Assembly: GCA_016178435.1 (NCBI GenBank)
Contig: JACOTK010000204.1
Span: forward strand, 1-5,666
DNA: 5,666 nucleotides
Direction: 5' to 3'
From: Actinomycetota bacterium
GTDB lineage: Bacteria; Actinomycetota; Acidimicrobiia; Acidimicrobiales; CADCSY01
The position numbers and the translations under genes are program-made. Positions 1-4,340 of this stretch are shown piece by piece. A model generated the notes under the pieces. The model did no database searches. It worked only from the letters and a program-made list of their open reading frames with translations, and was not told the DNA's origin. The first letter of the stretch is position 1. Every line of letters starts with the position of its first letter.

Positions 1-189
1 AACGCTCGGAGCAGGCCCTGCACCCGCCACGCCCAGGATGAGGCCCATGTTCGAGACCAGCCCGTCGCTCACCCCGAAGACCGCTGCACGAGCGGTCCCG
101 CCCGAGACGTCACGGTGATGAACCTCGGGCACCGGAGGTTCCACCGGATCGACACCATGACCGACGTGCTGCGTCCGTTCCTCATCCAT
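1..189 (-). CDS. VIT1/CCC1-family Fe/Mn transporter, N-terminal part (cut by window edge)
   Basis: The minus strand reads 63 codons from an ATG at 189 to the left edge without a stop. The translation begins MDEERTQHVG, followed by a His- and Pro-containing stretch and then HHRDVSGG (residues 24-31). Next come RAAVFGVSDGLVSN (34-47) and MGLILGVAGA (48-57). The block of an HRDVSGG lead-in, a FG.xDGLVSN motif and a GVAGA first membrane helix is the recognisable N-terminus of the VIT1/CCC1 family. Members are integral membrane proteins that move ferrous iron or manganese into vacuoles or out of the cytosol; in bacteria the role is usually metal detoxification or storage. The start is supported by a TAACGT box ending 7 nt upstream, which suggests a leaderless mRNA. 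The gene is divergent from rlmN. Only the cytosolic N-terminus and first helix are visible, so the metal-binding residues and substrate cannot be judged. Confidence 0.86.
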   Translation of the reverse strand, partial: MDEERTQHVGHGVDPVEPPVPEVHHRDVSGGTARAAVFGVSDGLVSNMGLILGVAGAGPAPSV

Positions 190-196
190 GCCGACC

Positions 197-202
197 ACGT
201 TA
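197..202 (-). promoter_or_regulatory. -10 box of the VIT-family gene, probable leaderless promoter
   Basis: Read on the minus strand this is TAACGT, matching TANNNT. Exactly 7 nt (GGTCGGC) separate it from the ATG at 189, so a transcript beginning at the usual distance would start at or next to the start codon. No convincing Shine-Dalgarno sequence precedes the ATG. I see no clear TTGACA-like -35. Confidence 0.55.
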
Positions 203-218
203 CGACTGCCTACGCCTC

Positions 219-224
219 TAGCCT
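219..224 (+). promoter_or_regulatory. -10 box of rlmN, probable leaderless promoter
   Basis: TAGCCT matches TANNNT and ends 7 nt (gaacacc) before the ATG at 232. This predicts transcription starting at the start codon. There is no Shine-Dalgarno sequence before 232, which fits a leaderless mRNA. The -35 for a 17-bp spacer would fall at 196-201 (cacgtt), a poor match, directly over the -10 box of the divergent gene. Confidence 0.5.
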
Positions 225-231
225 GAACACC

Positions 232-1335
232 ATGCCCGTCGGCCCGCGAACCCGTTACGACATCGCGCGAGACGAGCTGACCTCGATGCTGGTCGGCGAA
301 CCCGGCTACCGGGTGAACCAGATATGGGAAGGCCTGTACCACCAGGCGGTGGAGCCGACGGCAATGACCAATCTCCCCAGGTCACTGCGCGAACGACTCG
401 ACCACGAGCTGCCGGCGGCGCTCTCGTTGGCCCATGAGTCGAGGAACGAGAACGGCGATACCGTCAAGTGGCTCTGGCGCATGCACGATGGAGCCCTGAT
501 CGAGACCGTCCTCATGCACTACGAGCATCGCTCGACGGTCTGCGTCTCGTCACAGGCAGGCTGTGCCATGGCCTGCGGGTTCTGCGCCACCGGACAGGCC
601 GGATTCGAGCGGAACCTCACCACCGGCGAGATCGTCGAGCAGGTGATCGCTGCCATACGGTCTTCGGGCGATCGACGGGTGAGCAACGTCGTGTTCATGG
701 GCATGGGCGAGCCGATGGCCAACTACGACCGCATGTGGGCGGCCGTCGAGCGGCTTCACGACGATGTCGGTCTGTCCGCTCGCCATCTCACGATCTCCAC
801 GGTTGGCATCGTGCCGGGCATTCGCCGCCTGGCAGGCGAGCGGCTTCCGGTGAACCTTGCCGTCTCGCTCCACGCAGCCAATGACCAATTGCGCGACGAG
901 TTGGTGCCGCCCAACCGCCGCTACCCGCTCGCCGCCCTCACCCGGGCATGCGAGGCGTACCTGGAGGCCAAGGGTCGGAGGTTGTCGTTCGAATGGGCGC
1001 TCATCAGTGAGGTCAACGACCGACCACGCGACGCACGGGAGTTGGCGGGGCTGGCGTTGCCATTGCGAGCCCACGTGAATCTGATCCCACTGAACCCGAC
1101 GCCCGGCTATGCCGTGGCCGGATCGCCCCGTTCAACGGTCGAGGCATTTCGTGATCAGCTCCAATCCCTCGGGGTCAATGCCACGATCCGGGAGAACCGG
1201 GGAACGAACATCGATGCCGCCTGTGGCCAGCTGCGGGCGGTCCACAACAAGCAACGCGCCGCGACGCCCGTGAACCTCGGTGCTCCGCCCCGATCGGGGA
1301 TGATCACCGAAATCTCGACAGGGCTGACAAACTGA
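232..1335 (+). CDS. rlmN: 23S rRNA (adenine2503-C2)-methyltransferase / tRNA A37 C2-methyltransferase
   Basis: RlmN is a radical-SAM enzyme that methylates C2 of A2503 in 23S rRNA and of A37 in some tRNAs, using a [4Fe-4S] cluster and two catalytic cysteines. Numbered from the ATG at 232 (367 aa, normal length), the cluster motif CAMACGFC gives C111, C115 and C118. The methyl-carrying cysteine is C331 in the DAACGQL segment, and its partner C104 lies seven residues before the cluster motif, as in E. coli RlmN. GMGEPMANY (157-165) is the SAM-binding GGEP-type strand, followed by LTISTVG, VNLAVSLHAAN and NLIPLNP. The N-terminus from RYDIARDEL through YRVNQIWEGLY is the family's accessory domain. 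The frame stays open upstream to a GTG at 115, but those 39 codons lie over the divergent VIT-family gene and resemble nothing in RlmN, so 232 is preferred. No key residue is missing. Confidence 0.97.
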   Translation: MPVGPRTRYDIARDELTSMLVGEPGYRVNQIWEGLYHQAVEPTAMTNLPRSLRERLDHELPAALSLAHESRNENGDTVKWLWRMHDGALIETVLMHYEHRSTVCVSSQAGCAMACGFCATGQAGFERNLTTGEIVEQVIAAIRSSGDRRVSNVVFMGMGEPMANYDRMWAAVERLHDDVGLSARHLTISTVGIVPGIRRLAGERLPVNLAVSLHAANDQLRDELVPPNRRYPLAALTRACEAYLEAKGRRLSFEWALISEVNDRPRDARELAGLALPLRAHVNLIPLNPTPGYAVAGSPRSTVEAFRDQLQSLGVNATIRENRGTNIDAACGQLRAVHNKQRAATPVNLGAPPRSGMITEISTGLTN

Positions 1336-1339
1336 GCAG

Positions 1340-1693
1340 ATGGAAACACGCCGCTGGCTCAATCCCACGCAACCCCAGACGTTGCAGATCGCCGTCTTTC
1401 TGCTGTACATCAATGCTTTCTTTGCCCTGCTCTTCGGAAGCATCGTCCACTTCTACGGCATGGCCACGATCTTCGGCGGGGTGGGGGCGGGCTTCGGGAT
1501 CGCCAACGAGAAGCGGTGGGGCTACAACCTCGGCATCGCCGTCGCCATCCTGCCGTTCGTTCTGCGGGTCGCCTACAACGGGGTCAATGGCCTCTTCGGC
1601 GGTGATGTCGTCAATCTCCTCTTCGAGGTTGCCCTGGTGGCCCTGCTGGTGCATCCCCAGAGTCGCGACTATCAGCGCATCTGGTTTCACTGA
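1340..1693 (+). CDS. small multi-pass membrane protein, function unknown
   Basis: This 117-residue protein begins 4 nt after the rlmN stop, so the two are almost certainly cotranscribed. It has a short polar N-terminus (METRRWLNPTQPQ). Hydrophobic segments follow at about 15-35 (containing FLLYINAFFALLFG), 37-55 (a glycine-rich stretch, ATIFGGVGAGFG), 62-78 (LGIAVAILPFVLRVAY) and 90-104 (VVNLLFEVALVALLV), suggesting three to four membrane helices. The charged, aromatic tail RDYQRIWFH follows. GC-rich third positions and the tight spacing support it as a real gene despite a weak ribosome site (only a GAG nearby). I do not recognise a family with a known function, and the sequence shows no catalytic motif. 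Proximity to rlmN need not mean shared function. Confidence 0.85.
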   Translation: METRRWLNPTQPQTLQIAVFLLYINAFFALLFGSIVHFYGMATIFGGVGAGFGIANEKRWGYNLGIAVAILPFVLRVAYNGVNGLFGGDVVNLLFEVALVALLVHPQSRDYQRIWFH

Positions 1694-1714
1694 CCCTGGC
1701 GCCGCACGGCGATC

Positions 1715-1721
1715 AAAGGGG
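1715..1721 (+). promoter_or_regulatory. Shine-Dalgarno site fixing the start of the zinc-ribbon gene
   Basis: AAAGGGG lies 5 nt before the ATG at 1727. The reading frame also offers a TTG at 1724, but that leaves only 2 nt, so the ATG is the better start. Confidence 0.65.
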
Positions 1722-1726
1722 CATTG

Positions 1727-1918
1727 ATGGGAAACCTGATTCGTGACGTCCTCGAGGTCCTGCTGGCCGTTGCCGTGGGAGGCATGCTCTGGAGCGTGAT
1801 CCGCCGTGGCCGGCGAGGCGAGCTTCGTGTCTATCGCTGCGTGGCCTGCGACCGGCCCACCTCACGCGGCTACCCGCGCTGCAAGCACTGCGGCGTGGAA
1901 CAGCCCGACGCCATCTGA
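1727..1918 (+). CDS. membrane-anchored zinc-ribbon small protein, function unknown
   Basis: This 63-residue protein has one likely membrane helix at about 8-25 (VLEVLLAVAVGGMLWSVI). A basic stretch, RRGRRG (26-31), follows, and by the positive-inside rule it would place the C-terminus in the cytosol. The C-terminal half holds a four-cysteine zinc ribbon: C38 and C41 (CVAC), ten residues, then C52 and C55 (CKHC). Such ribbons bind one zinc ion and usually have structural or protein/nucleic-acid contact roles. The gene follows the 117-aa membrane protein by 33 nt in the same direction, making a probable rlmN-membrane protein-zinc ribbon transcript. No specific family function is recognised. The clear ribosome site, cysteine spacing and helix make a chance ORF unlikely. 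Confidence 0.82.
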   Translation: MGNLIRDVLEVLLAVAVGGMLWSVIRRGRRGELRVYRCVACDRPTSRGYPRCKHCGVEQPDAI

Positions 1919-1953
1919 AACAGCCCAAACTCCCGTGCGAACAGCCGCGTCGT

Positions 1954-1970
1954 TCGGCCCGGCAGGCCGA
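1954..1970 (+). terminator. GC-rich hairpin between zinc-ribbon gene and menG, possible terminator
   Basis: TCGGCC (1954-1959) pairs perfectly with GGCCGA (1965-1970) around a 5-nt loop, CGGCA. There is no T-run after it, so it is not a canonical intrinsic terminator; tail-less hairpins have been proposed as terminators in high-GC actinobacteria. It sits 35 nt after the zinc-ribbon stop and 26 nt before the menG -10 box, a sensible place to separate two transcription units. Confidence 0.3.
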
Positions 1971-1996
1971 CGCCACCACACCCCCGGCACGACCTC

Positions 1997-2002
1997 TACA
2001 GT
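1997..2002 (+). promoter_or_regulatory. -10 box of menG, probable leaderless promoter
   Basis: TACAGT matches TANNNT and four of six positions of TATAAT. It ends 7 nt (ggaacgc) before the ATG at 2010, predicting a transcript that begins at the start codon. No Shine-Dalgarno sequence precedes that ATG. The -35 position (about 1974-1979) reads caccac and is not recognisable. Confidence 0.6.
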
Positions 2003-2009
2003 GGAACGC

Positions 2010-2726
2010 ATGGCCCGCGCACCTCGTTCCGGTATGCCGGAGACGCTCCCTCAGGGCGACGAGAAGGCCACGGCGGTGCGGGCCATGTTCGATGCGATCG
2101 CACCTCGCTACGACCTGGTCAACCGGATCATGACCTTTCGCCTCGACACCCGCTGGCGCCGAAGAACCGTCGCCGCACTCGATCTGCCGACGGGTTCGCT
2201 CGTGCTCGACCTGGCAGCAGGCACCGGTGACCTCTGCCGAGACCTCCGGGCAAGCGGCCATCGCCCGGTTGGCGTGGACCTGTCCTTCGGCATGTTGCGC
2301 GCGGCTCGTACCACCGCCCCCCTTGTTCAAGCCGACGCCACCGTGCTTCCGGTCCCCGCTGCCTCGGCCGACGGCGCGACCTGCGGCCTTGCCATGCGCA
2401 ACCTTGTCGATCTTCGGGCGTTTTTCGAGGAGTTGGCGAGGGTTGTCAAGCCCGGTGGTCGCATCGCGCTGCTGGAGGTGGCCGAGCCGCCCAACCCCAT
2501 CATGCGCTGGGGACACGGCATCTACTTCGGCAAGGTGGTTCCCCTGATCGGGGGCCTGTTGTCCGATCCCAACGCCTACCGCTATCTCCCACGTTCGGTT
2601 GCGTACCTGCCGGAGACCGACGAGCTGATGGCAATGTTGCGAGGCGCCGGATTCAGCGACGCCACCCGCCACTTGTTGTCCGGCGGCATCAGTCAGTTGC
2701 TGGTCGCCACCCGAGACGCCCCATGA
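2010..2726 (+). CDS. menG: demethylmenaquinone methyltransferase (MenG/UbiE family)
   Basis: MenG methylates demethylmenaquinone with SAM, the last step of classical menaquinone synthesis, at the cytosolic membrane face. The 238-residue protein has the UbiE/COQ5 Rossmann methyltransferase pattern. VRAMFDAIAPRYDLVNRIMT (23-42) is the family's N-terminal signature. LDLAAGTGDL (66-75) is SAM motif I, and D90 in VGVDLS is the likely ribose-binding acid. LAMRNLVD (127-134) corresponds to the family's GLRN motif, VKPGGRIALLEVAEP (146-160) is the post-I region, and YRYLPRSV (190-197) is the UbiE C-terminal signature. The start at 2010 is chosen for the -10 box 7 nt upstream and because the N-terminal signature falls at the usual depth. 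The frame is open back to 1806, but that part overlaps the zinc-ribbon gene in another frame. Menaquinone rather than ubiquinone is inferred from the coupled menF. Confidence 0.95.
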   Translation: MARAPRSGMPETLPQGDEKATAVRAMFDAIAPRYDLVNRIMTFRLDTRWRRRTVAALDLPTGSLVLDLAAGTGDLCRDLRASGHRPVGVDLSFGMLRAARTTAPLVQADATVLPVPAASADGATCGLAMRNLVDLRAFFEELARVVKPGGRIALLEVAEPPNPIMRWGHGIYFGKVVPLIGGLLSDPNAYRYLPRSVAYLPETDELMAMLRGAGFSDATRHLLSGGISQLLVATRDAP

Positions 2727-4006
2727 CGAGCCACGGCGGCTCGCCGAGACTGGTCGCCCACACGACGAGGCTTGATGCCGACGTCGATCTCATCGCCGTT
2801 GCCGGGTCCGACGGCGTGCTCTTCGAACAGGGAGGCGCCGGGCTCGCAGGGCGGGGCGTCGCGGCGCGCATCACCCTGCCGGAAGGTCCCGGTCGCCTCG
2901 AAGCCGCCGCCGAGCCCACCCGTGAGGCCCTTGCGGGCATCGAGGCCCATGACGAGGTCGGACGTTTGGGATGCGGGCCGATTGCCTTTGCGGCCCTGCC
3001 CTTTGAGGAAGACGCCCCCGCCGAGTTGATCGTTCCATCCCTGATCGTCGGACGATCGGACGACGGCGCGCGTTGGGTCACCATCATCCAACCGGCCGAT
3101 GCGGCGCCCACCGACGTCGTGACGACCGATGGCGAACTGGTCCCGGGTGCTCTTGGCGCACCGGTGGCCGAAACCGGCGCCGATCCCATGAGCTTCACGG
3201 TTCGTGCCGCGCAGAGCCCTGACGCCTGGTGCGACTCGGTGGGCGAGGCGGTCCGGGTCATGACGGCGGGCGGTCTCGACAAGGTCGTGCTCGCACGTGA
3301 AATCCTCGTCGAGGCCGACGCCCCGCTCAACATCACCGACATCCTCCAGCGACTTCGGCTCGCCTACCCCTCCTCCATGGTCTACGCGATCGGCGGTTTC
3401 ATCGGGGCAAGTCCCGAGTTGTTGGTCTCCCGCAATGGTGACGTCATCCGTTCGCACCCCATGGCGGGCACTGCCCCCCGTCGAGGTGACGCTACGGTCG
3501 ATGCCCGCCAGGCCGCTTCGCTTCTCGCCTCCTCCAAGGACCGCGACGAGCACCAGATCACCATCGACATGGTGCTCGACGCGGTCCTCCCCTTTTGCTC
3601 CTATGTCGACTCCGAGCCCGAGCCGTCGATCGTCTCGGTTGCCAACGTGCATCACCTCGCCTCTCTGGTCGAGGGACGGCTGTCATCGCCACCCGCTTCG
3701 GTGTTGACCCTCGTCGGCGCGCTACACCCCACGCCGGCCGTGTGCGGCCGGCCCCGATCCGATGCGCTCGACCTCATCCACAAGCTCGAACCGTTCAATC
3801 GAGGGCGCTACGCCGGGCCCGTGGGCTGGGTGGACGCGCAGGGCAACGGTCGCTTCGCCGTTGCGATCCGATGCGCGGAGATTGCCGGCAACCGGGCACG
3901 CTTGTTCGCCGGCAACGGCCTGGTCGCGGGATCCGACCCTCGAACGGAGCTGGCCGAAACCCGAGCCAAACTACAGGCCGTGCTCGCCGCGATCGTCAGG
4001 CCCTGA
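2723..4006 (+). CDS. menF: isochorismate synthase
   Basis: This enzyme converts chorismate to isochorismate, the entry step of menaquinone synthesis. The ATG overlaps the menG stop as ATGA, so translation is probably coupled; there is no strong Shine-Dalgarno site of its own. At 427 aa it has normal length. GPIAFAALPF (85-94) belongs to the N-terminal half. The chorismate-binding domain follows: DKVVLAREI (186-194) with K187 as the water-activating lysine, SPELLV (230-235) with E232, and RSHPMAGTAPR (243-253). Next are KDRDEHQI (272-279) with metal-binding E276, LHPTPAVCGRP (334-344), RGRYAGPVGWVD (360-371), and GNGLVAGSDPRTELAET (397-413) with the second metal glutamate at E409. A lysine at 187 fits isochorismate or salicylate synthases rather than anthranilate synthase. 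A siderophore-type role (EntC/DhbC) cannot be excluded by motifs alone, but the fusion-tight link to menG favours MenF. Confidence 0.93.
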   Translation: MTSHGGSPRLVAHTTRLDADVDLIAVAGSDGVLFEQGGAGLAGRGVAARITLPEGPGRLEAAAEPTREALAGIEAHDEVGRLGCGPIAFAALPFEEDAPAELIVPSLIVGRSDDGARWVTIIQPADAAPTDVVTTDGELVPGALGAPVAETGADPMSFTVRAAQSPDAWCDSVGEAVRVMTAGGLDKVVLAREILVEADAPLNITDILQRLRLAYPSSMVYAIGGFIGASPELLVSRNGDVIRSHPMAGTAPRRGDATVDARQAASLLASSKDRDEHQITIDMVLDAVLPFCSYVDSEPEPSIVSVANVHHLASLVEGRLSSPPASVLTLVGALHPTPAVCGRPRSDALDLIHKLEPFNRGRYAGPVGWVDAQGNGRFAVAIRCAEIAGNRARLFAGNGLVAGSDPRTELAETRAKLQAVLAAIVRP

Positions 4007-4023
4007 GAATGGGGAGGGCAATC

Positions 4024-4041
4024 ATGTGCCTGATGTCACAT
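4024..4041. promoter_or_regulatory. CRP/GlxR-like palindromic operator candidate
   Basis: ATGTG (4024-4028) is the exact inverted complement of CACAT (4037-4041). The core reads TGTGC-N6-TCACA, one base away from the CRP-family consensus TGTGA-N6-TCACA used by CRP of enterics and GlxR/Cmr-type regulators of actinobacteria. It lies 18 nt after the menF stop and about 300 bp before the ABC ATPase start. It also overlaps the start of a possible small ORF, so the two interpretations compete. A single site of this length can occur by chance. Confidence 0.35.
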
Positions 4042-4206
4042 ACCGGCAGACCAGGGGCGTCAGGGGTTGGCCACGAACCTCAGAGCTGTGAGTTTCCCAC
4101 CCGATCCCCCGAAGACGTAGCGAAACGTATCAAGTCCGCGCGGTTTGCTCTCATGGATGCATGGCTTCCGAGGTCGACCGGCATACGAATGGCAGTGGCA
4201 TGGTGA
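4024..4206 (+). CDS. possible small ORF, 60 aa, unknown
   Basis: A strong purine block, GGGGAGGG (4011-4018), sits 5 nt before an ATG that opens 60 codons. The product starts MCLMSHTGRP, has two cysteines (C2, C22), a basic mid-section DVAKRIKSARFALMDAWLPR (31-50) that could form an amphipathic helix, and ends MAVAW. Its stop overlaps an alternative ATG (4200) of the ABC reading frame. Against it, third-codon positions are clearly less GC-rich (36 of 60 by my count) than in the flanking genes, no family is recognised, and the start coincides with a palindrome that may be an operator. It could be a short regulatory ORF or simply noncoding. Confidence 0.25.
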   Translation: MCLMSHTGRPGASGVGHEPQSCEFPTRSPEDVAKRIKSARFALMDAWLPRSTGIRMAVAW

Positions 4207-4325
4207 CCCAACGTGACAACTGTCCTATCGATTTCTGGGACCGGATCAGGCACGATGCTTTGTGCGCGCTGTGGCCGGAGGCGATGCACGCCCGAGCGAG
4301 AGCGATGACCCGACAGACGATGACG

Positions 4326-4332
4326 AAAAGGA
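4326..4332 (+). promoter_or_regulatory. Shine-Dalgarno site of the ABC ATPase gene
   Basis: AAAAGGA with 8 nt to the ATG at 4341. This selects 4341 over the other in-frame ATGs at 4161, 4200, 4281, 4305, 4320, 4332 and 4356. The ATG at 4332 overlaps the site itself, and 4356 lies too far from it. Confidence 0.65.
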
Positions 4333-4340
4333 TGCCCCCC

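Larger units (their letters stand above)
4007..4340 (+). other. 334-bp gap between menF and the ABC ATPase gene
   Basis: No large gene is evident on either strand. The gap holds a CRP/GlxR-like palindrome at 4024-4041, a possible 60-codon ORF at 4024-4206, and a weak promoter-like pair, GTGACC (4203-4208) and TATCGA (4226-4231), spaced 17 bp. The ABC gene's ribosome site lies at the right end. The ABC reading frame is open back through this gap to 4161, giving possible upstream starts at 4161 and 4200. I see no TANNNT box 7 nt before any ATG here, unlike the other transcription units in the window, and no strong terminator behind menF. Confidence 0.6.

Noticed and set aside
115..231. 39-codon N-terminal extension of rlmN with starts at 115, 118 and 157, and a GGAGG at 134-138
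   Set aside because: It lies antisense to a well-supported VIT-family gene and matches no RlmN feature. The GGAGG is 18 nt from the ATG at 157, too far to be its ribosome site.
550..1074. Long antisense open frame within rlmN
   Set aside because: It is a by-product of high GC content opposite a strongly conserved gene, with no recognisable protein features.
1806..2009. Open frame upstream of menG giving a 306-aa product
   Set aside because: The first part overlaps the zinc-ribbon gene in another frame, and the rest is low-complexity Ala/Pro/Thr sequence. The leaderless-type box and the family signature both point to 2010.
1713..2672. 319-codon antisense open frame across the zinc-ribbon gene and menG
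   Set aside because: The translation is Arg/Gly/His-rich without domain motifs, and it lies opposite clear genes.
2693..3655. 320-codon antisense open frame within menF
   Set aside because: It lacks recognisable motifs and sits opposite the chorismate-binding domain; its composition is typical of a GC-driven shadow frame.
4063..4081. Possible terminator hairpin GGGGTT / AACCTC after menF
   Set aside because: It needs a G-U pair, has a 7-nt loop and no T-run, and lies inside the possible small ORF. Too weak to call.
4203..4231. Promoter-like GTGACC-N17-TATCGA before the ABC gene
   Set aside because: The -10 lacks the conserved final T and matches only three of six positions; a chance match is likely.
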